Of a stretch of DNA of 58,924 nucleotides, positions 37,180 to 45,833 are shown piece after piece. How positions within the stretch are numbered: the stretch's first letter is position 1; each line of letters opens with the position of its first letter. Source of the DNA: Mycobacterium innocens (GTDB lineage Bacteria; Actinomycetota; Actinomycetes; Mycobacteriales; Mycobacteriaceae); assembly GCF_900566055.1 (NCBI RefSeq), contig NZ_UPHQ01000064.1:1-58924 (forward strand). Direction: 5' to 3'. The notes under the pieces are model-generated. The model saw only the letters and a list, made by a program, of their open reading frames with translations, ran no database searches and had not been told where the DNA came from. The position numbers were made by a program, and so were the translations under genes.

Positions 37180-39000
37180 TCAAGCCTGCTCAGGGTTCAA
37201 TTGGCGCAACGCTTCGATGCGCGCCTTGAGCTGCTCGCGGGTTGCGGCGGCGATCGGCGGGCCGCCGCAGCGCCGGCGAAGTTCGTTGTGGATCCAGCCG
37301 TGCGGCCTGCCGGTGCGGTGATGGGCGATCGCCACCAGGCTGTTGAGCTCGCGGCGCAGCTCGCGGAGTTGGCCGTGGGTGGTGGCCGGCTGGGCGGGGC
37401 CTGCTTGCGCGGCCCCTTGCTGAAGCCGGGCCCGCCTTTGCAGTTGCTCGTCTTGGCGGCGGTGCAGCAGGGCGCGCATCTGCTCCGCGTCGAGCAGCCC
37501 GGGGATGCCGAGGTAGTCGGCCTCCTCGTCGCTTCCCGCCGGAGTGGCGGTGCCGAACGACGATCCGTCGAAGATGACTTGATCCAATTCGGCGTCGGCT
37601 CCCAGCGCGGTGAAGCCGGTTTCGCCCGGTTCGGTCTGTGTCCTGGTGGCGGGATCACCGGTGAGCGGATCGTCGCCCGATTCCCGGTGCGGCTTGCCCA
37701 GCACGTGATCGCGCTGCGCCTCCAGCTCGCTGGCCAGCTGCAGCAGGGTGGGAACCGACGGCAAGAAGATGCTTGCGGTTTCACCGGGTCGACGTGACCG
37801 CACGAACCGGCCAACCGCCTGCGCGAAGAACAGCGGCGTCGAGGCGCTGGTGGCATAGATTCCCACCGACAGGCGAGGCACGTCGACGCCTTCGGAAACC
37901 ATCCGCACCGCGACCAGCCACCGGCTGGTGCTGGAGGCGAATTCCGCGATGCGGGAAGAGGATCCGGGATCGTCGGACAAAACGACGGTGGGCGCTTCGG
38001 ACGTCAGCTTGGTCAGCAACCCGGCATAGGCTCGGGCCGCCGTCCGGTCCGAGGCGATGATCATGCCACCGGCGTCGGGCACCTGGGCGCGCAGTTGACG
38101 CAGCCGCTGGTCGGCGGCGGTGATGACCGCCGGCATCCACTCGCCGGCAGGGTCCAGCGCCGTGCGCCAGGCCCGTGCGGTCTGCTCGGCCGACAACGGC
38201 TCACCCAGGCGCGCCTCATGCTCCTCGCCGGCGCTGTCGCGCCAGCGCGCCTGCCCGGAGTAGGCGAGGAACACCACCGGCCGGACCACGCCGTCGGCAA
38301 GGGCTTCGGCATAGCCGTAGGTGTGGTCGGCTTGGGAACGCAGCACGCCGTCCCCGTCGGGTGCGTAGCTGACGAACGGGATCGGACTGTCGTCACTGCG
38401 AAACGGTGTGCCCGTCAGGCCGAGACGGCGGGTGGCGTCGCCGAACGCCTCCCGGATGGCGTCGCCCCAGGTCTTGGCATCGCCGCCGTGGTGGATCTCG
38501 TCGAAAACGACCAGCGTCTTGCGTTGTTCGGTGCGCACCCGGTGCAGCGTCGGATGCGCGGCGACCTGGGCGTAGGTGACGACGACGCCGTGGTACTCCG
38601 GTGAAGTCTGGGGGTTGGAGTTGGTGAACCTGGGGTCCAGGGCCAGCCCGTGCCGTGCGGCGGCCTGTGCCCACTGGATTTTCAGGTGCTCGGTGGGCAC
38701 CACGACGGTGACGTGTTCGACCGCGCGATGGCTCAGCAATTCGGCCGTGATCCGCAGGGCGAACGTCGTCTTGCCCGATCCGGGGGTGGCTACGGCCAGA
38801 AAATCCCGCGGCTCGGCGGCCAGGTACTTGACGATTGCCCGGCGCTGCCAGCCCCGCAACGGCCGACTGCCTTCGGCGTCGGCGTGACTGACCTGCTGCA
38901 TCGAACACTGCCCCCAGATGCTCACCCGCGCGTGGCGGTTCACGTTCACGCCGTCACCTGGCTCCGCACGCCGACCCGACGTGCCGGCCTGTTGCGGCAC
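37180..39000 (-). CDS. Superfamily 2 DEAD/DEAH-type helicase
   Basis: 606 residues from GTG 39000, or 573 from ATG 38901 (MQQVSHAD), which has a GGGGG run upstream and may be the true start. Homologue of Rv2917. Motifs: Walker A TPGSGKTT (Lys77 of the long form), motif II FDEIHHGG, motif III LTGTPFRSDDSP, then VSEGVDVPRLSVGI and QAVGRFVRSRR from the second RecA domain. This is the pattern of DNA translocases related to UvrB and type I/III restriction helicases. The substrate is unknown. The last 120 residues are Gln- and Arg-rich with a possible coiled coil. It converges on glnD. Confidence 0.9.
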   Translation of the reverse strand: MPQQAGTSGRRAEPGDGVNVNRHARVSIWGQCSMQQVSHADAEGSRPLRGWQRRAIVKYLAAEPRDFLAVATPGSGKTTFALRITAELLSHRAVEHVTVVVPTEHLKIQWAQAAARHGLALDPRFTNSNPQTSPEYHGVVVTYAQVAAHPTLHRVRTEQRKTLVVFDEIHHGGDAKTWGDAIREAFGDATRRLGLTGTPFRSDDSPIPFVSYAPDGDGVLRSQADHTYGYAEALADGVVRPVVFLAYSGQARWRDSAGEEHEARLGEPLSAEQTARAWRTALDPAGEWMPAVITAADQRLRQLRAQVPDAGGMIIASDRTAARAYAGLLTKLTSEAPTVVLSDDPGSSSRIAEFASSTSRWLVAVRMVSEGVDVPRLSVGIYATSASTPLFFAQAVGRFVRSRRPGETASIFLPSVPTLLQLASELEAQRDHVLGKPHRESGDDPLTGDPATRTQTEPGETGFTALGADAELDQVIFDGSSFGTATPAGSDEEADYLGIPGLLDAEQMRALLHRRQDEQLQRRARLQQGAAQAGPAQPATTHGQLRELRRELNSLVAIAHHRTGRPHGWIHNELRRRCGGPPIAAATREQLKARIEALRQLNPEQA

Positions 39001-39234
39001 AACACGCGGGGAGCCGTTGTCGGCACACCGGCGGGCGCGACGAAAGTGTTGCGGGTCGGATCAGTGCGGCTGGGCGGCGAGTGTGAAATCTAGCATGGCA
39101 ACGCTTTTCGGTGCAGTCGCGACATGGGTCACTTCCGGATCAGCCCGCCGCGTTCTTCGGGTCGACCGCTGCGCGGGTGAGAGCTTGGGGTCTGTACGCA
39201 GCTCATATTCGGCGCGAAAACCCACTGGTAGACC

Positions 39235-39268
39235 GCCGGGGCCGTAAAGGCCATAAAGCGGCCCCGGC
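39235..39268. other. Strong intergenic hairpin (10-bp perfect stem)
   Basis: GCCGGGGCCG and CGGCCCCGGC pair perfectly around a 14-nt loop (TAAAGGCCATAAAG) that contains a further GGCC, so alternative pairings exist. It lies between the divergent helicase and ffh genes, where no coding sequence ends, so it is not an ordinary gene terminator. It may end a small plus-strand RNA or be a regulatory structure. Confidence 0.6.
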
Positions 39269-39414
39269 TGTCACCGGCTAGGGCGCGCCTATCGTGAGCT
39301 GCCCCGCTCGGCTCGGCCACGTCGGGCCGGACGCACTCACCGCGATTTACGTCAGCGCGATCTGCTCCGGCGTGTCGTCGCGGTGGTGTAGATGTCGCGG
39401 CACGGGCCTGGATG

Positions 39415-39459
39415 GTGGTGAGCTGTTGCGCCCCGCTTCGCGGGGCTGGCACTCACCAC
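39415..39459. other. Extended hairpin 47 nt upstream of ffh
   Basis: An outer 8-bp stem (GTGGTGAG with CTCACCAC) encloses an inner 7-bp stem (GCCCCGC with GCGGGGC) capped by TTC, separated by a small internal loop that can form three more pairs. Together with the hairpin at 39235-39268 this is all I can see in 39001-39506. No 4.5S RNA signature was found. Confidence 0.6.
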
Positions 39460-39493
39460 GGGCTCGACGGCGAGGCCCGTATCGTCGCCCGGC

Positions 39494-39499
39494 TAGGCT
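39494..39499 (+). promoter_or_regulatory. ffh -10 element (leaderless geometry)
   Basis: TAGGCT is followed by 7 nt and GTG 39507. This supports GTG 39507 as both transcription and translation start and would leave the hairpin at 39415-39459 outside the main message. Confidence 0.5.
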
Positions 39500-39506
39500 G
39501 GCAGAC

Positions 39507-41093
39507 GTGTTTGAATCGCTGTCCGACCGGTTGACCAGTGCCCTCCAGGGGCTACGCGGCAAGGGTCGCCTGACCGACGCCGATATCGATGCCACGACGC
39601 GTGAAATCCGGTTGGCGCTGCTGGAAGCCGACGTTTCGCTGCCCGTGGTCAGGGCGTTCGTCCACCGGATCAAAGAACGCGCCCGCGGCGCCGAAGTATC
39701 CGGGGCACTCAATCCGGCCCAACAGGTCGTCAAGATCGTCAACGACGAACTCATCGGCATCCTCGGTGGCCAGACCCGCGAACTGGTGTTCGCCAAGACG
39801 CCGCCGACCGTCATCATGCTCGCCGGCCTGCAGGGCTCCGGCAAGACGACGCTGGCCGGCAAGCTCGCCGCGCGCCTCAAGAGCCAAGGACACACACCGC
39901 TGCTCGTGGCCTGCGACCTGCAGCGCCCGGCCGCGGTCAATCAGCTGCAGGTCGTCGGCCAACGCGCCGGGGTGACGGTGTTCGCTCCGCATCCCGGCGC
40001 ATCACCTGAGTCCGGACCCGGCGACCCGGTCGCCGTCGCCGCGGCGGGACTGGCCGAAGCCCGGGCCAAACACTTCGACGTCGTCATCGTCGACACCGCC
40101 GGACGGCTGGGTATCGACGAGGAGCTGATGGGCCAGGCCGCGGCGATTCGAGACGCCGTCAATCCTGACGAGGTGCTGTTCGTCCTGGACGCGATGATCG
40201 GCCAGGATGCGGTGGCCACCGCTCAGGCATTCGGCGAGGGTGTCGGCTTCACCGGCGTGGTCTTGACCAAGCTGGACGGCGACGCCCGCGGTGGGGCGGC
40301 GCTGTCGGTCCGCGAAGTAACCGGTGTGCCAATCCTTTTCGCCTCTACCGGGGAGAAGTTGGGGGACTTCGACGTCTTCCATCCGGACCGGATGGCCAGT
40401 CGCATCCTGGGAATGGGTGATGTGCTGAGCCTGATCGAACAGGCCGAGCAGGTCTTCGACGCGCAGCGAGCCGAGGAAGCCGCGGTCAAGATCGGGGCCG
40501 GCGAGCTGACTCTGGAAGACTTCCTCGAGCAGATGCTCGCCGTCCGCAAGATGGGCCCCATCGGCAACCTGCTGGGCATGCTGCCCGGCGCGGGTCAGAT
40601 GAAGGAAGCGCTGGCCGAGATCGACGACAAGCAACTCGACCGGGTGCAGGCCATCATTCGCGGGATGACCCCCGAAGAGCGGGCCGACCCCAAGATCATC
40701 AACGCGTCGCGGCGGCTGCGCATTGCCAACGGCTCGGGCGTGACGGTCTCCGAGGTCAACCAGCTCGTCGACCGCTTCTTCGAAGCCCGCAAGATGATGT
40801 CCTCGATGCTCGGCGGCATGGGTATCCCCGGTCTTGGCCGCAAGTCCGCGACGCGCAAATCCAAGGCCGCCCGCGGAAAGGCCGGCAAGAAGGGCAAGAA
40901 GGGCGCCCGCGGTCCGACACCGCCGAAGGTCAAGAGCCCCTTCGGCATGCCGGCTATGCCGGCTATGCCGGGTATGCCGGCGGGATTCCCGGACCTGTCG
41001 CACATGCCTGAAGGCCTCGACGAGCTGCCGCCCGGACTGGCCGACTTCGACCTTTCCAAGCTCAAGTTCCCGGGCAACCCCGGCAAGAAGTAG
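39507..41093 (+). CDS. ffh: Signal recognition particle GTPase Ffh
   Basis: 528 residues (M. tuberculosis about 525). Binds signal sequences and 4.5S RNA and docks with FtsY. GTG 39507 gives the family N-terminus MFESLSDRL. The open frame continues upstream to 39294 but that part lacks similarity. The NG domain has GLQGSGKTTLAGKLA, DTAGR and TKLDGDARGG. The M domain has KMGPIGNLLGMLPG (finger loop) and SRRLRIANGSG (RNA binding). The C-terminus is a Lys-rich stretch and then a Met-Pro-rich tail encoded by a 9-nt tandem repeat. Confidence 0.96.
   Translation: MFESLSDRLTSALQGLRGKGRLTDADIDATTREIRLALLEADVSLPVVRAFVHRIKERARGAEVSGALNPAQQVVKIVNDELIGILGGQTRELVFAKTPPTVIMLAGLQGSGKTTLAGKLAARLKSQGHTPLLVACDLQRPAAVNQLQVVGQRAGVTVFAPHPGASPESGPGDPVAVAAAGLAEARAKHFDVVIVDTAGRLGIDEELMGQAAAIRDAVNPDEVLFVLDAMIGQDAVATAQAFGEGVGFTGVVLTKLDGDARGGAALSVREVTGVPILFASTGEKLGDFDVFHPDRMASRILGMGDVLSLIEQAEQVFDAQRAEEAAVKIGAGELTLEDFLEQMLAVRKMGPIGNLLGMLPGAGQMKEALAEIDDKQLDRVQAIIRGMTPEERADPKIINASRRLRIANGSGVTVSEVNQLVDRFFEARKMMSSMLGGMGIPGLGRKSATRKSKAARGKAGKKGKKGARGPTPPKVKSPFGMPAMPAMPGMPAGFPDLSHMPEGLDELPPGLADFDLSKLKFPGNPGKK
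40947..40982 (+). repeat. Four tandem 9-nt units inside ffh
   Basis: ATGCCGGCT, ATGCCGGCT, ATGCCGGGT and ATGCCGGCG encode Met-Pro-Ala/Gly repeats in the Ffh tail. Copy number could change without a frameshift. Confidence 0.85.
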
Positions 41094-41100
41094 CCGCGCC

Positions 41101-42189
41101 GTGCCCCTGCACGTGCGAGGCCTGGCGCTGCCCGACGAGAACCCGATCGACCTGTGGATCGTCGACGGTCGCATCAGCACCGAGCCCGTTGCCGGCGCCG
41201 ACACCGTCTTCGGTGCTTCCGGGGGCGGCTGGATCCTGCCGGGCCTAGTGGACGCGCACTGCCACGTCGGGCTGGGGCAACACGGCGCCATCGCCCTCGA
41301 CGAGGCGGCAACCCAGGCGCAGACCGAACGTGACGTGGGCGCACTGCTGCTGCGTGATTGCGGTTCACCGACCGATACCCGCAGTCTCGACGACCGCCAC
41401 GACCTGCCTCGCATCATCCGCGCCGGCAGGCATCTGGCCAGGCCCAAGCGCTACATCCCCGGTTTTGCTGTCGAACTCGAGGACGAATCGCAGCTACCGG
41501 CCGCGGTGGCCGAGCAGGCCCGCCGCGGCGACGGTTGGGTCAAGCTGGTCGGCGACTGGATCGACCGCCAAGTCGGCGATCTCGCCCCGCTGTGGTCCGA
41601 CGACGTCCTCAAGGCCGCCATCGCTGCCGCACACGCACACGGGGCCCGGGTCACCGCCCACGTCTTCGGTGAGGACGCACTGCCGGGTCTGATCAACGCC
41701 GGAATCGACTGTATCGAGCATGGCACTGGGCTGACCGACGACACCATCGCGCTGATGCTCGAACACCACACCGCGTTGGTGCCCACGCTGATCAACGTCG
41801 AAAACTTCCCGGGTATCGCGGGTTCGGCGACTCGCTATCCGAGCTACGCCGCCCACATGCGCGACCTGTATGCCCGCACCTATCCACGGGTGGCCGCGGC
41901 CCGGGAGGCCGGAGTTGCGGTGTATGCCGGTAGTGATGCCGGCAGCACGGTCCGACATGGACGTATCGCCGACGAGGTCGAGGCCCTCAAGAACATCGGG
42001 ATGAGTCCGACCGAAGCAGTGGGCGCGGCGTGCTGGGATGCCCGCCGCTGGTTGGGCCGGCCCGGCCTGGACCACGGCGCATCGGCTGATTTGTTGTGCT
42101 ACGTCGAGGACCCTCGGCAGGGCCCCGGTGTGCTGAACCGGCCCGATGTGATAATCCTGCGCGGCAAGACGTTTCGGGCCAAGTGTTAA
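41101..42189 (+). CDS. Amidohydrolase family protein
   Basis: 362 residues from GTG 41101, 7 nt after the ffh stop; homologue of Rv2915c (about 370). A metal-dependent hydrolase of the imidazolonepropionase/prolidase type: HxH in VDAHCHVGLG, a later histidine in AHVFGEDAL, another in CIEHGTGL, and the aspartate in YAGSDAGSTVRHG. A carboxylated lysine may be the one in DGWVKLVGDW. The substrate is unknown. The frame extends upstream into ffh but the N-terminal beta-strand segment begins at this GTG. Confidence 0.85.
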   Translation: MPLHVRGLALPDENPIDLWIVDGRISTEPVAGADTVFGASGGGWILPGLVDAHCHVGLGQHGAIALDEAATQAQTERDVGALLLRDCGSPTDTRSLDDRHDLPRIIRAGRHLARPKRYIPGFAVELEDESQLPAAVAEQARRGDGWVKLVGDWIDRQVGDLAPLWSDDVLKAAIAAAHAHGARVTAHVFGEDALPGLINAGIDCIEHGTGLTDDTIALMLEHHTALVPTLINVENFPGIAGSATRYPSYAAHMRDLYARTYPRVAAAREAGVAVYAGSDAGSTVRHGRIADEVEALKNIGMSPTEAVGAACWDARRWLGRPGLDHGASADLLCYVEDPRQGPGVLNRPDVIILRGKTFRAKC

Positions 42190-42236
42190 CCGACTGTTAG
42201 CTGGACGCTTGCCGGGCGTGCTGTCGCGGCTGCGGT

Positions 42237-42242
42237 TACCAT
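42237..42242 (+). promoter_or_regulatory. pknI -10 element (leaderless geometry)
   Basis: TACCAT is followed by 6 nt and ATG 42249. No ribosome site is present, which fits a leaderless message. Confidence 0.5.
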
Positions 42243-42248
42243 CGCGGA

Positions 42249-43946
42249 ATGGCGTTGGCCGGCGGCGCGACCTTTGCCGCCTACACAATCGTGCGACTTC
42301 TGGGGTCGGGCCCGACGGGCGAGGTCTATCTCGTCGACGACCCACGCTCGGCGCAGTGGGCGGCATTGAAAGTTCTCTCGCCGGCCCTGTCGTCGGACCC
42401 CGAGTTCGGCCGGCGATTCCACCGGGAGACCGCTGTCGCCGCGAACCTCTATCACCCCAACATCGTCGAGGTCCACGACCGCGACGAATTCGAGGGCCGG
42501 CTGTGGATCGCGATGGACTACATCGACGGCATCAGCGCCGCGCAGCTGATGCGCGAGCGGTTTCCGGCGGTCTTGCCGGTCGGCGAGGTGCTCGCCATAG
42601 TCAGCGCCACGGCCGCCGCTCTCGACTACGCCCATCAGCGGGGAGTGCTGCATGGCGACATCAAACCCGCCAACATCCTGGTGACCAACCCGGGGCCGGG
42701 CGAGCCGCGGATCTTGTTGAGCGACTTCGGGATAGCGCAGCGCGCGCCGGAACAGGCGACGGGGACCGAGGCCGACGGGCGCGCCGACCAGTACGCCTTG
42801 GCAGCCACCGCTTTTCAGCTGTTGACCGGCACGTCGCGGGTCGACGTGCCGGGCAAGCTCAGCGACCTGCGCCCGGACTTGGCGCGATTCGATACGGCCT
42901 TGTCCAGGGCGCTCAGCGCCGATCCCGCCGGTCGTTTCGGGAGCTGCCGGGAGTTCGCCGATGCGCTCAACGAGAAGGCCGGGGTCATGCCGGTCGACCA
43001 GCGCCCCGAGGCTTTAGATGCAACGACGGTCTGGTCGGCCGCCACCGTTGCCGAACCCGCCTATGTCGTCGACTACCCGGTCTATGACTGGCCGCAGTAC
43101 CCAGCTGCACCACCGACCCCACCGCCGGCCCCCGAACCGGTGACACAGCAACGGCGCGCCACCCCGCTGCAGTCGGCGGCCGCGGCGGTGGCCCGGCGCC
43201 TCGAAGCGTTCTCCCAATCAACGCAAGAACCGGGCAAGCGCAGATCGCGCCGGATCCTGCTCGGCTCGGCCGTCGTAGTACTGCTCGTTGGCCTGCTCGC
43301 CGTCGGCATCGCGATCGGTCGCAAGACGACCGGCGACCATCCTCAGGCGGCCGGGCCGCGGATCAGTTCATCCGCCGCATCCAGCATGCCTGCGACCAGC
43401 GACCCGGCCGCCCCGCCGGCCCCCCTCGACGGCACCTACCAAATCGAGGTCCAACGCTCGAAGCAGACTTACGACTACACCCCGAGCCCGCAGCCTCCGG
43501 ACGTCAACACCTGGTGGGCAATCCGGTCTTCGTGCACACCGACGGGGTGTCTGGCCGCGGCCACCATGCTCGACGACAACGACCACACGCAGGCAAAGTC
43601 GGGTGTTCGCCCGCTGGTCTTGGAGTTCGGCCAAGGTCAGTGGAAGTCCCGGTCCGAGGCGGTGCAGTTCGCGTGCATCGGACCCAACGGCGCGGCCAGC
43701 ACCCAGGCCACCACCCAGGTGCTGTCGTTGCGGCCCCAACCGGTCGGGGATCTTGTGGGCGAGATGGTGGTCACCGTGCACAGCAACGATTGCGGTCAAC
43801 AGGGAGCGGTCATTCGCATCCCGGCGGTGGCCAGCCGCAGCGGTGATCTGCCGTCCGCGGTCAACGTGCCGGATCCCGTGACCATTCCCGAAAACCCACC
43901 GGCAACCACAACGCCAACCACGCCGCCGTCCGGCCCGGGTCGCTGA
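42249..43946 (+). CDS. pknI: Transmembrane Ser/Thr protein kinase PknI
   Basis: 565 residues (M. tuberculosis 585). The kinase domain (1-250) has the glycine loop GSGPTGEV, Lys41 in ALKVLS, catalytic Asp137 and DFG in LSDFGIAQ. The catalytic loop reads HGDIKPAN: Gly136 replaces the usual arginine of HRD, making it a non-RD kinase. A Pro-rich juxtamembrane part leads to one membrane helix near residues 335-357 (LLGSAVVVLLVGLLAVGIAIG-like), then an extracellular domain of about 200 residues with a Thr/Pro-rich end. M. tuberculosis PknI has been linked to cell division and growth. Likely leaderless. Confidence 0.94.
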   Translation: MALAGGATFAAYTIVRLLGSGPTGEVYLVDDPRSAQWAALKVLSPALSSDPEFGRRFHRETAVAANLYHPNIVEVHDRDEFEGRLWIAMDYIDGISAAQLMRERFPAVLPVGEVLAIVSATAAALDYAHQRGVLHGDIKPANILVTNPGPGEPRILLSDFGIAQRAPEQATGTEADGRADQYALAATAFQLLTGTSRVDVPGKLSDLRPDLARFDTALSRALSADPAGRFGSCREFADALNEKAGVMPVDQRPEALDATTVWSAATVAEPAYVVDYPVYDWPQYPAAPPTPPPAPEPVTQQRRATPLQSAAAAVARRLEAFSQSTQEPGKRRSRRILLGSAVVVLLVGLLAVGIAIGRKTTGDHPQAAGPRISSSAASSMPATSDPAAPPAPLDGTYQIEVQRSKQTYDYTPSPQPPDVNTWWAIRSSCTPTGCLAAATMLDDNDHTQAKSGVRPLVLEFGQGQWKSRSEAVQFACIGPNGAASTQATTQVLSLRPQPVGDLVGEMVVTVHSNDCGQQGAVIRIPAVASRSGDLPSAVNVPDPVTIPENPPATTTPTTPPSGPGR

Positions 43947-43993
43947 GACTACGGCCGCCGCTTCGGCAGGAGAATCGCGCGTGCCGGAAAAGA

Positions 43994-44022
43994 TTGCGAG
44001 TGATCACTATCTATGTTACCTT
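43994..44022 (+). promoter_or_regulatory. Promoter with palindromic operator before the D-aminoacylase gene
   Basis: TTGCGA (43994-43999), 17 nt, TACCTT (44017-44022) is a good SigA-type promoter. The perfect 10-bp palindrome AGTGATCACT (43999-44008) sits between the two hexamers, an ideal repressor site. The TetR gene at the end of this two-gene operon is the obvious candidate regulator. Confidence 0.55.
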
Positions 44023-44050
44023 CGTGGCAACTCGACGACCCGGAGGAACT

Positions 44051-45832
44051 GTGAGCTACGACGTAATCATTCGCAACGGACTGTGGTTCGACGGCACCGG
44101 CGCCGCGCCGCAGACCCGCAGCCTGGGCATCCGTGACGGAGTAGTGGCCACGGTGTCCCACAAGGCGCTGGACGAAACCGGTTGTCCGGAGGTGATCGAC
44201 GCGGCGGGGAAGTGGGTGGTGCCCGGATTCATCGACGTGCACACCCACTACGACGCCGAGGTGCTGCTCGATCCCGGACTGCGCGAATCGGTGCGCCACG
44301 GCGTCACCACGGTGCTGCTGGGCAACTGTTCGCTGTCGACGGTGTATGCCAACTCCGAGGACGCCGCCGACCTTTTCAGCCGCGTCGAAGCGGTGCCGCG
44401 CGAGTTCGTCCACCGTGCCCTGGACACCAACCGGACGTGGTCCACGGCAGCCGAATACATCAAGGCCATCGACACCCTGCCGCTGGGCCCGAATGTTGGC
44501 TCGCTGCTTGGCCATTCGGATTTACGTGCGGCGGTGCTCGGGCTTGACCGCGCCACCGATGCCACCGTCCGGCCCACCGATGCCGAGCTGGAGACGATGG
44601 CGAGGTTGCTCGACGAGGCGCTCGACGCCGGAATGCTCGGCATGTCCGGGATGGACGCGGCGATCGACAAGCTCGACGGCGACCGTTTCCGGTCCCGCGC
44701 GCTGCCGTCCACCTTCGCGACCTGGCGTGAGCGGCGCAAGCTCATCTCGGTGTTGCGCAAGCGCGGCCGGATCCTGCAGAGCGCGCCCGACCTCGACAGG
44801 CCGGCGACCGGACTGCTGTTCTTCTTGGCCAGCAGCCGAATCCTCAATCGCCGCAAGGGAGTTCGGATGAGCATGCTGGTGTCGGCGGACGCCAAGTCGA
44901 TGCCGCTGGCCGTGCACACCTTCGGGCTCGGCACCCGCGTCCTCAACAAGCTGCTGGGCGCCAGCGTGCGCTTCCAGCACCTGCCGGTCCCGTTCGAGCT
45001 GTACTCCGACGGAATCGATCTGCCGGTCTTCGAAGAATTCGGCGCCGGCACGGCGGCGCTGCATCTGCGTGAGCAATTGGAACGCAACGAATTGCTGGCC
45101 GACGAGTCCTATCGCCGGCGGTTCCGGCGCGAGTTCGACCGCATCAAGCTCGGACCCACGTTGTGGCACCGCGACTTCCACGACGCGGTGATCGTCGAGT
45201 GCCCCGACAAATCGTTGATCGGCAAGAGCTTCGGGCAAATCGCCGACCAACGTGGACTGCATCCGCTCGACGCGTTTCTCGACGTGCTGGTGGACAACGG
45301 CGAACGCAATGTGCGCTGGACTACCACCGTCGCCAACCACCGGCCTAACGAGCTCAACAAGCTCGCCGCCGACCCGAGCGTCCACATGGGCTTCTCCGAC
45401 GCCGGCGCGCACCTGCGCAACATGGCCTTCTACAACTTCCCGCTTCGGTTGCTCAAGCGGACGCGGGACGCCGACCGGGCCGGCAAACGATTCCTGTCCG
45501 TCCAGCGTGCGGTGCATCGCCTGACCGGTGAAGTGGCCGAGTGGTTCGGCATCAACGCCGGCACGCTGCGCCAGGGCGACCGCGCGGACTTCGTGGTGAT
45601 CGACCCGGCCCATCTCGACGAATCGGTGGACGGATACCACGAGGCGGAGGCCTCCTTCTACGGCGGCTTGCGGCGCATGGTCAACCGCAACGACGCGACC
45701 GTCGTCGCTACCGGGGTCAACGGCGCCGTCGTGTTCCGCGGGGGTCAGTTCCGGGACGGTTACGGGCAGACCGTGCAGTCGGGACGGTACTTGCGAGCGG
45801 GTGAGCGCCAAGCCATGAGGGTCGGCGCCTGA
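44051..45832 (+). CDS. N-acyl-D-amino-acid deacylase family amidohydrolase
   Basis: 593 residues from GTG 44051, which has GGAGGA just upstream; homologue of Rv2913c (about 611). Expected to hydrolyse N-acyl-D-amino acids or related amides with one or two metal ions. Motifs: VPGFIDVHTHYDAE (HxH), GNCSLS, GHSDLR, and a late GFSDAGAHLRNM with the catalytic aspartate. The frame is open 19 codons upstream but through the promoter. It is followed after 1 nt by a TetR gene, so the two are one operon. Confidence 0.9.
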   Translation: MSYDVIIRNGLWFDGTGAAPQTRSLGIRDGVVATVSHKALDETGCPEVIDAAGKWVVPGFIDVHTHYDAEVLLDPGLRESVRHGVTTVLLGNCSLSTVYANSEDAADLFSRVEAVPREFVHRALDTNRTWSTAAEYIKAIDTLPLGPNVGSLLGHSDLRAAVLGLDRATDATVRPTDAELETMARLLDEALDAGMLGMSGMDAAIDKLDGDRFRSRALPSTFATWRERRKLISVLRKRGRILQSAPDLDRPATGLLFFLASSRILNRRKGVRMSMLVSADAKSMPLAVHTFGLGTRVLNKLLGASVRFQHLPVPFELYSDGIDLPVFEEFGAGTAALHLREQLERNELLADESYRRRFRREFDRIKLGPTLWHRDFHDAVIVECPDKSLIGKSFGQIADQRGLHPLDAFLDVLVDNGERNVRWTTTVANHRPNELNKLAADPSVHMGFSDAGAHLRNMAFYNFPLRLLKRTRDADRAGKRFLSVQRAVHRLTGEVAEWFGINAGTLRQGDRADFVVIDPAHLDESVDGYHEAEASFYGGLRRMVNRNDATVVATGVNGAVVFRGGQFRDGYGQTVQSGRYLRAGERQAMRVGA

Positions 45833-45833
45833 G

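Noticed and set aside
39440..39460. Half of a CIRCE (HrcA) operator, CTGGCACTC
   Set aside because: The second half GAGTGCTAA is absent downstream; the bases are part of the ffh-upstream hairpin instead.
39001..39506. Possible 4.5S RNA gene next to ffh
   Set aside because: The conserved domain IV features (GGAA tetraloop and its internal loops) are not present.
39294..39506. N-terminal extension of Ffh
   Set aside because: No similarity, contains the hairpin and the -10 element; GTG 39507 gives the standard N-terminus.
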